Part shown: one piece after another, positions 48,700 to 61,674 of the stretch
Numbering within the stretch: position 1 is the first letter of the stretch
Layout: each line of letters begins with the position of its first letter
NCBI RefSeq assembly: GCF_000382045.1
Contig: NZ_KB907450.1
Location: forward strand, 510,204 to 574,203
Length of the DNA: 64,000 nt
Direction: 5' to 3'
Origin: Variovorax atrisoli 110B
Lineage (GTDB): Bacteria; Pseudomonadota; Gammaproteobacteria; Burkholderiales; Burkholderiaceae_C
Notes under the pieces: model-generated
Told to the model about the DNA's origin: nothing
Databases searched by the model: none
What the model saw: only the letters and a program-made list of their open reading frames with translations
Translations under genes and position numbers: made by a program

Positions 48700-49396
48700 G
48701 CAGGCCCCGCTGGCGTGGGATGCGCCCGGCCTGATCGCCGGTGTCGACGAGGCGGGCCGGGGCCCCCTGGCCGGGCCGGTGGTGGCGGCCGCCGTGATCC
48801 TCGACGACCTGCGGCCTATCCGCGGTCTCGCGGATTCCAAGACGCTCACGGCCCTGCAGCGCGAACGCCTGCACGACCAGATCCTGGCCAAGGCGCTGTG
48901 CTGCTCCATCGCGCAGGCCACCGTCGAGGAGATCGACACCCACAACATCCTGCAGGCGACCATGCTGGCGATGCGCCGGGCCGTCGAGGGGCTGCGGCTC
49001 AGGCCGGCGAAGGTGCTGGTCGACGGCAACCGCCTGCCGACGCTCGACGTGCTGGCCGAGGCCATCGTCAAGGGCGATGCGCGGGTCAAGGCGATCTCGG
49101 CCGCGTCGATCCTCGCGAAGGTGCACCGCGACCGGCTTTGCGAGCAGCTGCACGTCGAGTTTCCGCACTACGGCTTCGCCGGCCACAAGGGCTACGGCAC
49201 GCCCGAACACCTGGAGGCCCTGCAGCGCCATGGCGCCTGCGTGCACCACCGCAAGTCTTTCAGCCCGGTGGCGGCGGCGCTGGCACGTACCGGTGGAACC
49301 TTGAAGGTGGCGCTGCCCGTCGAAACCGACGGCCAGCCGCCGATGGGCCTCGGCGCCATCGAAGTGTCGCGGCCCGAGCTTCGCGCAGCCCCCTGA
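48671..49396 (+). CDS. rnhB: Ribonuclease HII
   Basis: RNase HII nicks DNA at embedded ribonucleotides and cleaves RNA-DNA hybrids. The 241-residue protein has the active-site motif [16 protein letters not shown] with Asp25 and Glu26, [13 protein letters not shown], the third aspartate in VLVDGNRLP and the fourth near [21 protein letters not shown]. The ATG lies inside the end of lpxB, in the conserved lpxB-rnhB order; a start three residues later is possible. The last 40 residues are a family-variable tail. Confidence 0.95.
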   Translation: MRSRKFLKAEQAPLAWDAPGLIAGVDEAGRGPLAGPVVAAAVILDDLRPIRGLADSKTLTALQRERLHDQILAKALCCSIAQATVEEIDTHNILQATMLAMRRAVEGLRLRPAKVLVDGNRLPTLDVLAEAIVKGDARVKAISAASILAKVHRDRLCEQLHVEFPHYGFAGHKGYGTPEHLEALQRHGACVHHRKSFSPVAAALARTGGTLKVALPVETDGQPPMGLGAIEVSRPELRAAP

Positions 49397-49407
49397 GCCT
49401 TGCCCCG

Positions 49408-50193
49408 ATGACTTCCGACACCGGCGCCAGCCACATCAGCTCGCGCGACAACCCGCTCCTCAAAGACCTGCGCAAGCTCGCGCAGGACCCCGGCGCCTAT
49501 CGCAAGCTGGGACGGATCTGGCTCGAAGGCGATCATCTTTGCCGGGCTGCGCTGGCGCGGGGCGTCAAGCCCGCCGTGGCGGTGTTCTCGGAGTCGTTCT
49601 GGCCCAAGGCGCCGGCCGAGTGGTCGGCTGGTGCTATCAAAACCGTAGTGGTTGCCGACAACCTCCTGCGCGACATCAGCGGCCTGGAATCGCCGGCGCC
49701 GATGGGCTTCGTGCTCGATGTGCCGTCTCGGCCCGAGCTGCTTGCAGATGCGCCCAGCGTCGTGCTCGACCGCCTCCAGGACGCCGGCAACGCCGGCTCC
49801 ATCCTACGCAGCGCCGCGGCGTTCGGCTTCACCCAGGTGATAGCGCTCAAGGGCACGGCGGCGCTGTGGGCGCCCAAGGTGCTGCGCGCCGGCATGGGGG
49901 CGCATTTCGGCCTGCGGCTGATCGAAGGCGCGGACGCCGACGCGCTCGAAGGCCTGAAGGTACCGCTGGTCGCCACCAGCTCCCACCGCGGCGACTGGCT
50001 GCACAGGGCCGAATTGCCCCATCCATGCGCCTGGTTGATGGGACATGAAGGGCAGGGCGTCTCGGCGGCGCTGGAGGCACGGGCTTCGCACCACATCCGG
50101 ATCGCCCAGCCAGGCGGTGAGGAGTCGCTGAACGTGGCCGCCGCGGCCGCGATCTGCCTCCATGCGAGCGGAGCAGCCCTGCTGGCCAAATAA
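49408..50193 (+). CDS. TrmH/SpoU-family RNA 2'-O-methyltransferase
   Basis: A 261-residue SPOUT methyltransferase. It has an N-terminal RNA-binding part (SSRDNPLLKDLRKL, IWLEGDHLCRAAL) followed by the knot with motif 1 LQDAGNAGSILRSAAAFGF, motif 2 LMGHEGQGVS and motif 3 ESLNVAAAAAICLHA. The target (a tRNA or rRNA nucleotide) cannot be told from sequence; RlmB and TsnR-like enzymes share the fold. It follows rnhB by 11 bases and ends the envelope run. Confidence 0.87.
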   Translation: MTSDTGASHISSRDNPLLKDLRKLAQDPGAYRKLGRIWLEGDHLCRAALARGVKPAVAVFSESFWPKAPAEWSAGAIKTVVVADNLLRDISGLESPAPMGFVLDVPSRPELLADAPSVVLDRLQDAGNAGSILRSAAAFGFTQVIALKGTAALWAPKVLRAGMGAHFGLRLIEGADADALEGLKVPLVATSSHRGDWLHRAELPHPCAWLMGHEGQGVSAALEARASHHIRIAQPGGEESLNVAAAAAICLHASGAALLAK

Positions 50194-50209
50194 CACACCC
50201 AGTCCGGGC

Positions 50210-50215
50210 TACAAT
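50210..50215 (+). promoter_or_regulatory. Possible -10 element of the carAB transcript
   Basis: TACAAT (5 of 6) lies 119 bases before the carA start in a 141-base leader. The best -35 is poorly spaced, so this is tentative. The leader also contains CAGGC/GCCTG, a small hairpin at about 50286-50299, of unknown role. Confidence 0.35.
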
Positions 50216-50334
50216 CGGGGGCTTACTCGCAAATCAGCGTCGCCCGGCCGCCTACAACGCCATCTTCCCCTTAAGCAGCAGTCCCCAGGCACGCGCCTGA
50301 GGCTCCGGGCGACCGTAACCATCCGGAGAACCCA

Positions 50335-51520
50335 GTGCTTTTGTCTCTCAAGGGAAGTTTCCCGCCCGCCATCCTGGCGCTCGCAGACGGCACGGTCTTT
50401 CTCGGCAACTCGATCGGAGCCACCGGCTCCACGACCGGTGAAGTGGTGTTCAACACCGCCATGACCGGCTACCAGGAAATCCTCACCGACCCGAGCTACT
50501 GCCAGCAGATCGTGACGCTCACGTATCCGCACATCGGCAACTACGGCGTCAACGGCGAGGACATCGAAGCCGACAAGATCCATGCCGCGGGCCTGATCAT
50601 CAAGGACCTGCCCCTCGTCGCCTCCAACTTCCGCAAGACCGCCACGCTGACCGAGTACCTCGTGTCCGGCAACACCGTGGCCATCGCGAACATCGACACC
50701 CGCAAGCTCACCCGCCACCTGCGAACCAACGGCGCGCAGAACGGCTGCATCCTGGGCCTGGCCGCGGGCGAGACCGTGACGCAGGCGCTGATCGACAAGG
50801 CCATCGCCTCCGCCAAGGCCGCGCCGAGCATGGCGGGCCTCGACCTGGCGAAGGTGGTGTCGGTCAAGCAGACCTACGAGTGGACCGAGACCGAGTGGAA
50901 GCTGGGCGCGGGCTACGGCGTGCAGATCACGCCGCGCTTCCACGTCGTGGCTTTCGACTACGGCGTCAAGAAGAACATCCTGCGCATGATCGCCCAGCGC
51001 GGCGCGCGCATCACCGTGGTGCCGGCGCAGACGCCCGCGGCCGACGTGCTCAAGCTCAAGCCGGACGGCATCTTCTTGGCCAACGGCCCCGGCGACCCGG
51101 AGCCCTGCGACTACGCCATCAGCGCCGTCAAGGAGCTGATCGAGACCGGCATCCCGACCTTCGGCATCTGCCTGGGCCACCAGATCATGGCGCTGGCCTC
51201 CGGCGCCAAGACCTTCAAGATGAAGTTCGGCCACCACGGGGCGAACCACCCGGTGAAGGACCTCGACAACGGCCGCGTGAGCATCACCAGCCAGAACCAC
51301 GGTTTCGCGGTCGACGAGAAGTCGCTGCCGGCCAACCTGCGTCCCACCCACATCAGCCTGTTCGACAACACGCTGCAGGGCCTGGCACGCACCGACAAGC
51401 CCGCCTTCTGCTTCCAGGGCCACCCCGAAGCCTCGCCGGGCCCGCACGACATCGGCTACCTGTTCGATCGCTTTACGGCACTCATGGAAAAGAACAAGAC
51501 GGAAAAGACGGAGAAAGAGA

Positions 51521-51528
<8 letters not shown>
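50335..51528 (+). CDS. carA: Carbamoyl-phosphate synthase small (glutaminase) subunit
   Basis: CarA releases ammonia from glutamine for CarB. The 397-residue protein has an N-terminal domain ([35 protein letters not shown]) and a class I glutaminase with the nucleophile cysteine in [13 protein letters not shown] and the His-Glu pair in [11 protein letters not shown]. It starts with GTG preceded by GGAG. The stop overlaps carB by 8 bases, so the two subunits are co-translated. Confidence 0.97.
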
Positions 51529-54769
<3,241 letters not shown>

Positions 54770-54783
54770 GCGTCATCGCGACC

Positions 54784-55653
54784 ATGGAAACGCAGCTCGT
54801 CGAACTCGGCCTGACCGACTGGAACGCGGCCACGCCCAACGAGGCGTGGATCGCGGAGCTGGAGGCGGGCAAGGTGCTGTACTTCCCGCGCCTGGGCTTC
54901 GAGCTGCTGCCCGAAGAGCGCAGCCTGCTCACGCCCAGCCTGCTGTCGCCCGACGTGCGCAACATCAGCCTCGACGCCAACGGCAAGCTCAAGGGCGCCG
55001 TGGGTGACGAGACGGTGCAGCGCAAGGCGGCAGCGATGGTGGGGCGATTCAGGGCGCAGGCCACGCAGCTCATCCACGGGCTGCTGCCGCACTATGCGCC
55101 GGCCCTGCGGCTCGCGCCGACCAGCTACAGGCCGGCACAGGTCGAGACGCGCGTGCAGTCGTGGCGTGCCGACGACCGTCGCTTGCATGTCGATGCATTC
55201 CCGTCGCGGCCGAACTACGGCGAGCGGATCCTGCGCGTCTTCACCAACGTGAACCCCGACGGCGCACCGCGGGTGTGGCGCGTGGGCGAGCCTTTCGAAG
55301 ACATCGCGAAGCGTTTCCTGCCGCGCGCCAAGCCTTACTCGCGCCTGCAGGCGAAGCTGCTGCAGGCGTTGCACGTCACCAAGTCGTTCCGCAGCGAATA
55401 CGACCACCTGATGCTGCAGCTGCACGACGGCATGAAGTCGGACATGGCCTACCAGGAAAACTCGCCGCAGGAAACTGCGAAGTTTCCGCCGGGTTCGGTG
55501 TGGGTCTGCTTCTCGGACCAGACTTCGCACGCCGTGATGGCCGGCCAGTTCATGCTGGAGCAGACCCTCCACCTGGATGCTTCCAAGCAATACAATCCGG
55601 CTTCGAGCCCGCTCGCCATCCTGAGCCGGCTGACAGGACGGACGCTCGTCTGA
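54784..55653 (+). CDS. kdoO: Kdo hydroxylase (Fe(II)/2-oxoglutarate-dependent)
   Basis: The 289-residue protein resembles the Kdo hydroxylase (DUF2843-type) family, which converts the outer or inner Kdo sugar of LPS to Ko in Burkholderia and relatives, using Fe(II), oxygen and 2-oxoglutarate. The iron-binding set is visible: His135-x-Asp137 ([11 protein letters not shown]) and a distal His249 ([13 protein letters not shown]). N- and C-terminal parts align with the family ([19 protein letters not shown]-like [15 protein letters not shown]). It is 14 bases after carB and before a terminator. The envelope genes nearby fit an LPS role, but family and partner identification come from memory, not a search. 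Confidence 0.85.
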   Translation: METQLVELGLTDWNAATPNEAWIAELEAGKVLYFPRLGFELLPEERSLLTPSLLSPDVRNISLDANGKLKGAVGDETVQRKAAAMVGRFRAQATQLIHGLLPHYAPALRLAPTSYRPAQVETRVQSWRADDRRLHVDAFPSRPNYGERILRVFTNVNPDGAPRVWRVGEPFEDIAKRFLPRAKPYSRLQAKLLQALHVTKSFRSEYDHLMLQLHDGMKSDMAYQENSPQETAKFPPGSVWVCFSDQTSHAVMAGQFMLEQTLHLDASKQYNPASSPLAILSRLTGRTLV

Positions 55654-55670
55654 GCGCAGTCCCCCATCGA

Positions 55671-55703
55671 CCGCCGAACGGCAGCGTTCGGCGGTTTCGC
55701 TTT
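55671..55703 (+). terminator. Intrinsic terminator after kdoO
   Basis: CCGCCGAACG and CGTTCGGCGG form a perfect 10-bp stem with loop GCAG, followed by TTTCGCTTT. It begins 17 bases after the kdoO stop and separates the carAB-kdoO unit from greA. Confidence 0.8.
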
Positions 55704-55721
55704 ATGGAGAGAAAACTAGAC

Positions 55722-56198
55722 ATGGCGACCATCCCCATCACCAAGCGCGGCGCGGAGAAGCTGCGCGAAGAACTGCGCCGGCTCAAGTCGGTGGACCGTC
55801 CTGCTGTCATCAATGCGATCGCCGAAGCGCGCGCGCAGGGTGACATCAGCGAGAACGCCGAATATGAATCCGCCAAGGATCGCCAGGGCTTCATCGAAGG
55901 CCGCATCCTGGAGATCGAGGGCAAGCTTTCCGCATCGCAGGTGATCGATCCCAGCGAGCTCGACGCCGGCGGCAAGGTGGTTTTCGGCTCCACCGTCGAA
56001 CTCGAGGAAGAAGACAGCGGCGATGCCGTCAAGTACCAAATCGTGGGCGAGGACGAGGCCGACCTGAAGCAGGGCCTGATCAACGTCTCCAGCCCGATCG
56101 CCCGCGCGCTGATCGGCAAGGAAGAGGGCGACACTGCTGAAGTGCAGACGCCCGGCGGCCTCAAGCGCTACGAGATCGTGGCGGTCAGTTACGTCTGA
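55722..56198 (+). CDS. greA: Transcription elongation factor GreA
   Basis: GreA stimulates the RNA-cleavage activity of backtracked RNA polymerase. The 158-residue protein has an N-terminal coiled coil with the acidic tip around [17 protein letters not shown] (the Asp/Glu that reach the active site) and a C-terminal FKBP-like domain with [16 protein letters not shown]. The start follows a GGAGA element. It sits downstream of a strong terminator, so it needs its own promoter or readthrough. Confidence 0.97.
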   Translation: MATIPITKRGAEKLREELRRLKSVDRPAVINAIAEARAQGDISENAEYESAKDRQGFIEGRILEIEGKLSASQVIDPSELDAGGKVVFGSTVELEEEDSGDAVKYQIVGEDEADLKQGLINVSSPIARALIGKEEGDTAEVQTPGGLKRYEIVAVSYV

Positions 56199-56209
56199 TC
56201 GCGGCGCGC

Positions 56210-56635
56210 ATGAAGGACCTGAAGGATCGTATTGCGCTGATTCTGGCCGCCTTCTGGTGGGGCAGCCTGACGACGATCGGCTTTCTGGTCGTGCCCATGC
56301 TCTTCGCGAAGCTGGGCAACCCGTCGGTGGCGGGTAATTTCGCAGCGCAGCTGTTCGAGGCGCAGAGCTGGATCGCCATCGCCTGCGGGGTGATCCTGCT
56401 GATCCATTTCCGCTCCAAGGCCGACGAACGGATGAGCGGACCGGCGATGACGACCATCTTCTTCATCCTGGGTGCGCTGCTGCTGGCGCTGTTGCAGCAG
56501 TACGCGGTGGCACCGCGCATCGTGGCCCGCGAGAACCTCAAGCTGTGGCACGCCATGGGCACCGGGATGTACTTCTTGCAGTGGCTGTGCGCCGGCGTGG
56601 TGCTGTGGCGCATCGGGGGCCGCACGGCAGGCTGA
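56210..56635 (+). CDS. DUF4149-domain membrane protein
   Basis: A 141-residue protein with four transmembrane segments (about residues 8-30, 45-66, 78-98 and 113-135) matching DUF4149/TMEM205-like proteins of unknown function: AFWWGSLTTIGFLVVPMLFA in the first segment and the HAMGTGMYFLQW end are typical. It follows greA by 11 bases and is probably co-transcribed, and is followed by a bidirectional terminator. Confidence 0.8.
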   Translation: MKDLKDRIALILAAFWWGSLTTIGFLVVPMLFAKLGNPSVAGNFAAQLFEAQSWIAIACGVILLIHFRSKADERMSGPAMTTIFFILGALLLALLQQYAVAPRIVARENLKLWHAMGTGMYFLQWLCAGVVLWRIGGRTAG

Positions 56636-56652
56636 AGCGACGGCGGAGCAAG

Positions 56653-56686
56653 AAAAAAAGGCGGCCCGGGCCGCCTTTCGCTTTTT
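56653..56686. terminator. Bidirectional intrinsic terminator
   Basis: A 22-base perfect palindrome (arms AAAGGCGGCCC and GGGCCGCCTTT) is flanked by A7 on the left, read as T7 on the minus strand, and by CGCTTTTT on the right. It serves the convergent DUF4149 and glycosyltransferase genes. Confidence 0.85.
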
Positions 56687-56698
56687 GCCTGTCGCTTC

Positions 56699-57457
56699 CT
56701 ACTCTTTCCAGTATTCCGCGACCCAGCGAGCCGGCTTGATGAAGCGGAATGCCCGGTTGCGGCGGCCCGCCAGCGCGTCCGGCGGGTTGCATTCGCCGTG
56801 GAACACCATGATGCGGGCGCCTTCGGGCACGAAGGGCTCTTCCCAGTAGTTGGTCGGCCAGGTCGGGATGCCGTGGTACTTGAAGCTCGGGCACCAGCCG
56901 TCGGGCCAGTAGGCCAGCTTGCCCTGCTTGTGGAGCACGTCCGACAGGTAGGTCTGCTCGTTGCGGTATTCGGCCTGGACCTTGTCCATGTTGGCCCGGA
57001 AATACGCCAGCACATCGGCATGGGCGCCGAGCTCGAAGCGATAAACCGAGGAGTTGCCCGTGATCCGGCCGCGCCGCCAGGGACGGTCGTAGTCGTGGAT
57101 GATCAGGAACTCGCCCGGCTGCTCGAAGAAGGCGTCCAGGCTGCCCACGACGACCACGTCGAGGTCGAGGAAGAGTGCGGGGCCGCGCAGGCCGTGCAGG
57201 TCCTTCTCGAAGGTGGTGAGCTTCTTCCAGGCGCCATCGCGCTGGCCGGGGGCCAGGTGCAGGTTCAGCGGCGGAATCGGCAGGCAGGTCACCTCGGGAC
57301 GCACGCCGTTGCCATCGTCGGTCAGGCAGACGAACTTGAAGTCGCCGCTCAGGTGGCGGCGGACCATCGCGTACAGCCGGTTGACGTACTCGGGGCCGTA
57401 CTTCGTGCCCCACTTCATGCAGAGGATGTGGCGCTGAGCGCCTTCGGCGGCTGCCAC
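56699..57457 (-). CDS. Putative glycosyltransferase (GT-A type)
   Basis: A 252-residue protein with a Rossmann-like N-terminal half and a DxD-type motif in [15 protein letters not shown], expected to bind a metal and nucleotide sugar, followed by [23 protein letters not shown] and [12 protein letters not shown]. This pattern suits GT-A glycosyltransferases of unknown acceptor. The start is a GTG (57457); an ATG 39 bases later gives [12 protein letters not shown]. It follows the YhbY-type gene, 5 bases apart on the same strand. Confidence 0.65.
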   Translation of the reverse strand: MAAAEGAQRHILCMKWGTKYGPEYVNRLYAMVRRHLSGDFKFVCLTDDGNGVRPEVTCLPIPPLNLHLAPGQRDGAWKKLTTFEKDLHGLRGPALFLDLDVVVVGSLDAFFEQPGEFLIIHDYDRPWRRGRITGNSSVYRFELGAHADVLAYFRANMDKVQAEYRNEQTYLSDVLHKQGKLAYWPDGWCPSFKYHGIPTWPTNYWEEPFVPEGARIMVFHGECNPPDALAGRRNRAFRFIKPARWVAEYWKE

Positions 57458-57462
57458 CAGGC

Positions 57463-57942
57463 TTAATCCGCCTGGTTGCGCTTCTTGGCCGACAGCGGCC
57501 GCTTCGCCTTGGCGCGCTTGATGGTGCCACCCGGGGTGAGGCGCTGGTTGCCCAGAACGCGCAGGGTCTTGATTTCAGGGCGCTGGCCGCCGCGCTTGCT
57601 GTACTTGACGATCTTCACGTCGCGCGGGCCGGGCATGCGGTCTTCGTCGACCACGCGTTCCTTCTCGGGCTTCGGGCGCCACAGCACGAGCAGCTTGCCG
57701 ATGTGCTGGATCGGGGCGGCATCGAGTTCGTCGGCCAGTTCGCGCAGCATGGCGTCGCGGGCCAGGCGGTCGTCGGAGAAGACGCGGATCTTGATCAGGC
57801 CATGGGCCTTGAGCGCCGCGTCGGCTTCCTTCTTCACGGCAGGGGTGAGCCCGTCTCCACCGACCATGACGATCGGATCCAGGTGGTGAGCTTCGGCGCG
57901 ATGCACCTTGCGCTCGGCAGGGGTAAGTTGAATGGCGGGCAT
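57463..57942 (-). CDS. yhbY: YhbY/CRS1-type RNA-binding protein
   Basis: A 159-residue protein with a KH-like YhbY (CRS1) domain (about residues 1-95) that begins [20 protein letters not shown] and contains [10 protein letters not shown] and [13 protein letters not shown]. YhbY proteins bind 50S precursors during ribosome assembly. A basic C-terminal extension ([22 protein letters not shown]) is added beyond the E. coli length. It is divergent from rlmE with only a 33-base intergenic space. Confidence 0.88.
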   Translation of the reverse strand: MPAIQLTPAERKVHRAEAHHLDPIVMVGGDGLTPAVKKEADAALKAHGLIKIRVFSDDRLARDAMLRELADELDAAPIQHIGKLLVLWRPKPEKERVVDEDRMPGPRDVKIVKYSKRGGQRPEIKTLRVLGNQRLTPGGTIKRAKAKRPLSAKKRNQAD

Positions 57943-57975
57943 CCCCGTATTATCGACCCGTACACGAAGACCCCC

Positions 57976-58644
57976 ATGAGCACCAAAGCCAAAAGCAAGA
58001 AAGTCAACAAGGCGTGGCTGCACGACCATATCAACGACCCCTATGTGAAGCTCGCCACGAAGGAGGGCTACCGGGCTCGCGCCGCCTACAAGCTCAAGGA
58101 GATCGACGAGTCGTTCGGCCTGATCAAGCCGGGCCAGCTGGTGGTGGACCTCGGCTCCGCCCCCGGCGCCTGGAGCCAGTACCTGCGCCGGCGCATGTCG
58201 CCGGGCGGGGCTGCCGCAGGTGAGCTGAACGGCACCATCATCTCGCTCGACCTGCTGCCGATGGAGCCCATCGAGGGCGTGACCTTCCTGCAGGGCGATT
58301 TCCGGGAGGACGACCTGCTGCAGCAGTTGCTCGGCGTGCTCGCCGGACGCAAGGCCGATCTTGTGGTTTCGGACATGGCGCCCAACCTGTCGGGCATCCA
58401 TTCGGCCGACGCGGCCCGCGTTTCGCACCTGATCGAGCTGGCTATCGACTTCGCCCAGAACCACCTGAAGCCCGAGGGGGCGCTGGTGGCCAAGGTTTTC
58501 CATGGCAGCGGCTACGACGAGCTGGTGAAGCTCTTCAAGGCCAATTTCCGTGTCGTGAAACCTTTCAAGCCCAAGGCGTCGCGGGACAAATCGGCCGAGA
58601 CCTTCCTGGTCGGGGTGGGGCTGAAGGCAGCGGATACGCCTTGA
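57976..58644 (+). CDS. rlmE: 23S rRNA 2'-O-methyltransferase RlmE (U2552)
   Basis: RlmE (FtsJ) methylates U2552 of the 23S rRNA late in 50S assembly. The 222-residue Rossmann-fold enzyme has the SAM site [22 protein letters not shown], the acidic [10 protein letters not shown] and the KDKE-type residues spread across the fold. It lies before ftsH, as in E. coli, and is divergent from yhbY, another late 50S-assembly protein. Confidence 0.95.
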   Translation: MSTKAKSKKVNKAWLHDHINDPYVKLATKEGYRARAAYKLKEIDESFGLIKPGQLVVDLGSAPGAWSQYLRRRMSPGGAAAGELNGTIISLDLLPMEPIEGVTFLQGDFREDDLLQQLLGVLAGRKADLVVSDMAPNLSGIHSADAARVSHLIELAIDFAQNHLKPEGALVAKVFHGSGYDELVKLFKANFRVVKPFKPKASRDKSAETFLVGVGLKAADTP

Positions 58645-58810
58645 TACCGGCCCGAGCAACATCCTTTGCGGTGCAAACCCATGTCAGGCTATGGCTGCAT
58701 TAGGGAAATGCCAGCTTTTCGTAGCTTGAAAAGCCTAAAATGGGGCGCAATTGCGTACCCACAGCGCGTTTTTTCATTCACCTGTCACGCGCTTTAGCCT
58801 GGAGCTTCGT

Positions 58811-60730
58811 TTGAACAATCAGTGGTTTTCCAAAGTTGCCGTATGGCTCGTCATTGCCATGGTGTTGTTCACTGTCTTCAAGCAGTTCGACACCCGCGGT
58901 GGCGTCGGCTCGGGGACAGTCAGCTACTCCGAGTTTCTGGATCAGGTCCGCAACAACCAGATCAAGAGCGCCGTCATTCCTGAAGGCGCAGCAGGCGGCG
59001 AGATCGTCGCCGTCACGAACGACGACCGCAAGATCCGCACGACCGCAACCGTGCTCGACCGCGGTCTCGTGGGCGACCTGATCGACCACAACGTCAAGTT
59101 CGACGTCAAGCCGCGCGAAGAAAGCTCCCTGCTCATGACCCTGCTGGTCAGCTGGGGCCCGATGCTGCTGCTGATCGGCGTCTGGATCTACTTCATGCGA
59201 CAGATGCAGGGCGGCGGCAAGGGCGGGGCGTTCAGCTTCGGCAAGAGCAAGGCCCGCATGATGGACGAGAACAACAACACGGTCACCTTCGCCGACGTCG
59301 CGGGCTGCGACGAGGCCAAGGAAGAAGTCCGTGAAGTCGTCGATTTCCTGAAGGACCCGCAGCGCTTCCAGAAGCTCGGTGGCCGCATCCCGCGCGGCCT
59401 GCTGCTGGTCGGCCCTCCGGGCACCGGCAAGACGCTGCTGGCCAAGTCGATCGCCGGCGAAGCCAAGGTGCCTTTCTTCTCGATCTCGGGTTCCGACTTC
59501 GTCGAGATGTTCGTCGGCGTGGGTGCTGCCCGTGTCCGCGACATGTTCGAGAATGCCAAGAAGAACGCTCCCTGCATCATCTTCATCGACGAAATCGATG
59601 CGGTGGGCCGCCAGCGCGGCGCCGGCCTCGGCGGCGGCAACGACGAACGCGAGCAGACGCTCAACCAGATGCTGGTCGAGATGGACGGCTTCGAAACCAA
59701 CCTCGGCGTGATCGTGGTGGCTGCCACCAACCGCCCCGACATCCTGGACGCCGCTCTGCTGCGCCCGGGGCGTTTCGACCGCCAGGTCTACGTCACGCTG
59801 CCCGACATCCGCGGCCGCGAGCAGATCCTCGGCGTGCACATGCGCAAGGTCCCGCTGGGCCAGGACGTGAATCCGAGCGTGATCGCCCGCGGCACGCCCG
59901 GCATGTCCGGCGCCGATCTGGCCAACCTCTGCAACGAAGCCGCCCTGATGGCCGCCCGCCGCAATGCGCGCGTGGTCGAGATGCAGGACTTCGAGAAGGC
60001 CAAGGACAAGATCTTCATGGGCCCCGAGCGCAAGAGCATGGTCATGCCCGAGGAAGAGCGCCGCAACACGGCCTACCACGAGTCCGGCCATGCCCTCATC
60101 GGCAAGCTGCTGCCCAAGTGCGACCCGGTCCACAAGGTCACGATCATTCCGCGCGGCCGCGCCCTCGGTGTGACCATGAGCCTGCCGTCGCAGGACCGCT
60201 ACAGCTACGACCGCGAGTACATGCTGAACCAGATCAGCATGCTGTTCGGCGGCCGCATCGCCGAGGAAGTGTTCATGCACCAGATGACCACCGGCGCGAG
60301 CAACGACTTCGAGCGCGCCACCAACCTGGCGCGCGACATGGTCATGAAGTACGGCATGAGCGATGCGCTCGGCCCGATGGTCTACGCCGAGAACGAAGGC
60401 GAAGTGTTCCTGGGCCGCTCGGTCACCAAGACCACGAACATGAGCGAGCAGACCATGGAGAAGGTCGACTCGGAAGTCCGCCGCATCATCGACGAGCAGT
60501 ACGCCCTGGCGCGCCGCCTGATCGAGGAGAACAGCGACAAGATGCACGCCATGGCCAAGGCGCTGCTCGAATGGGAAACCATCGACACCGAGCAACTCGA
60601 CGACATCATGGCCGGCCGCGCGCCCCGTCCTCCCAAGGACTGGACGCCCCGCATCCCGCCTTCGGGCAGCGGTGGCGGCAGCGGCGGCACGCCGGCCGTG
60701 ACGACCGATCCGGCTCCCAACGCAGCGTGA
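58811..60730 (+). CDS. ftsH: ATP-dependent zinc metalloprotease FtsH
   Basis: This membrane AAA+ protease degrades misassembled membrane proteins and regulators such as LpxC and sigma-32. The 639-residue protein has an N-terminal membrane segment (about 5-23), a short periplasmic part, a second one (about 100-122), Walker A GPPGTGKT (201-208), Walker [10 protein letters not shown], the second region of homology ([20 protein letters not shown]) and HESGH zinc motif (423-427). It starts with TTG at a GGAG 6 bases upstream ([14 protein letters not shown]), matching homologues; an ATG 60 bases upstream is unlikely. The 166-base leader contains a CTTGAAA but no paired -10. Confidence 0.96.
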   Translation: MNNQWFSKVAVWLVIAMVLFTVFKQFDTRGGVGSGTVSYSEFLDQVRNNQIKSAVIPEGAAGGEIVAVTNDDRKIRTTATVLDRGLVGDLIDHNVKFDVKPREESSLLMTLLVSWGPMLLLIGVWIYFMRQMQGGGKGGAFSFGKSKARMMDENNNTVTFADVAGCDEAKEEVREVVDFLKDPQRFQKLGGRIPRGLLLVGPPGTGKTLLAKSIAGEAKVPFFSISGSDFVEMFVGVGAARVRDMFENAKKNAPCIIFIDEIDAVGRQRGAGLGGGNDEREQTLNQMLVEMDGFETNLGVIVVAATNRPDILDAALLRPGRFDRQVYVTLPDIRGREQILGVHMRKVPLGQDVNPSVIARGTPGMSGADLANLCNEAALMAARRNARVVEMQDFEKAKDKIFMGPERKSMVMPEEERRNTAYHESGHALIGKLLPKCDPVHKVTIIPRGRALGVTMSLPSQDRYSYDREYMLNQISMLFGGRIAEEVFMHQMTTGASNDFERATNLARDMVMKYGMSDALGPMVYAENEGEVFLGRSVTKTTNMSEQTMEKVDSEVRRIIDEQYALARRLIEENSDKMHAMAKALLEWETIDTEQLDDIMAGRAPRPPKDWTPRIPPSGSGGGSGGTPAVTTDPAPNAA

Positions 60731-60753
60731 GCGCGAGCTTGGCGTCAAACGAC

Positions 60754-60776
60754 AACGGGGCCTCTGGCCCCGTTTT
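60754..60776 (+). terminator. Hairpin terminator/attenuator between ftsH and folP
   Basis: AACGGGGCC and GGCCCCGTT form a perfect 9-bp stem with loop TCT, followed by T4 counting those in the arm. It starts 24 bases after the ftsH stop and 14 bases before the folP ATG. It probably reduces transcription into folP, or protects the ftsH 3' end. Confidence 0.7.
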
Positions 60777-60789
60777 CGATGGCGTACAG

Positions 60790-61674
60790 ATGAGCGCCGG
60801 CGGCGCCTTCTGGCAGACCTCCCGCTTCCGCATCGACCTCGCGCAGCCGCGCGTCATGGGCATCGTCAACGTCACGCCCGATTCCTTTTCCGACGGCGGC
60901 ACCCATGCCTCTACCGAGGCGGCCCTCCGGCACTGCGAGCAACTGCTGAAGGAAGGCGCCGACATCCTCGACATCGGCGGCGAGTCGACTCGTCCCGGCA
61001 GCCCCGCGGTGCCGCTCGATGCCGAACTGGCGCGCGTGGTGCCGGTGGTACGCGAGGCTGTCAGGCTGAACGTACCGATCTCCATCGACACCTACAAGCC
61101 CGAAGTCATGCGCGCGGTGCTCGACCTGGGCGCGGATATCGTCAATGACATCTGGGCGCTGCGTCAGCCGGGCGCGCGCGAGGCGGTCGCCGCGCACCCC
61201 TCGTGTGGCATCTGCCTGATGCACATGCATCGCGATCCGCAGACCATGCAGGCGTTGCCCATGGCGGGCGATGTGGTTCCCGAAGTGCTGTCATTCCTTT
61301 CGGCCCAGGTGCAACTCCTGCGCGCGATGGGAGTCGATTCCTTGCGCATCACGCTCGATCCTGGTGTTGGCTTCGGCAAGACGGTGGCACAGAACTTCGC
61401 CTTGCTCGCGCGGCAGCGCGAGTTGCTCGCCGGTGGCTATCCGCTGCTGCTGGGCTGGTCGCGCAAGTCGTCGATCGGTGCGGTCACCGGCATCGAGGTG
61501 GCGGGAGAGCGAATCGTGCCCAGCGTCGCCGCGGCGGTGCTGGCGGTGGACAGGGGAGCGGCCGTGGTGCGCGTACACGACGTGCGCGACACCGTCGCGG
61601 CACTCGCGGTATGGCGCGCCATGAAGGCGCAAGAGTCACTAAAACAAACACAAGAGCAGACACCCTCAACATGA
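60790..61674 (+). CDS. folP: Dihydropteroate synthase
   Basis: FolP condenses p-aminobenzoate with 6-hydroxymethyl-dihydropterin diphosphate in folate synthesis (the sulfonamide target). The 294-residue TIM-barrel enzyme has [47 protein letters not shown] and [10 protein letters not shown] use the ATG just past the hairpin; a GTG overlapping the ftsH stop would place the hairpin inside the gene and add 21 residues of low conservation. The stop overlaps glmM by 4 bases. Confidence 0.95.
   Translation: MSAGGAFWQTSRFRIDLAQPRVMGIVNVTPDSFSDGGTHASTEAALRHCEQLLKEGADILDIGGESTRPGSPAVPLDAELARVVPVVREAVRLNVPISIDTYKPEVMRAVLDLGADIVNDIWALRQPGAREAVAAHPSCGICLMHMHRDPQTMQALPMAGDVVPEVLSFLSAQVQLLRAMGVDSLRITLDPGVGFGKTVAQNFALLARQRELLAGGYPLLLGWSRKSSIGAVTGIEVAGERIVPSVAAAVLAVDRGAAVVRVHDVRDTVAALAVWRAMKAQESLKQTQEQTPST

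Noticed and set aside
58725-58755. Sigma-32 promoter before ftsH
   Set aside because: CTTGAAA resembles a -35, but no CCCCAT-like -10 occurs at 13-15 bases; a GCTTTTC/GAAAAGC inverted repeat explains part of the pattern.
58778-60748. 656-codon open frame opposite ftsH
   Set aside because: Antisense shadow; AAA+ and zinc motifs on the sense strand are decisive.
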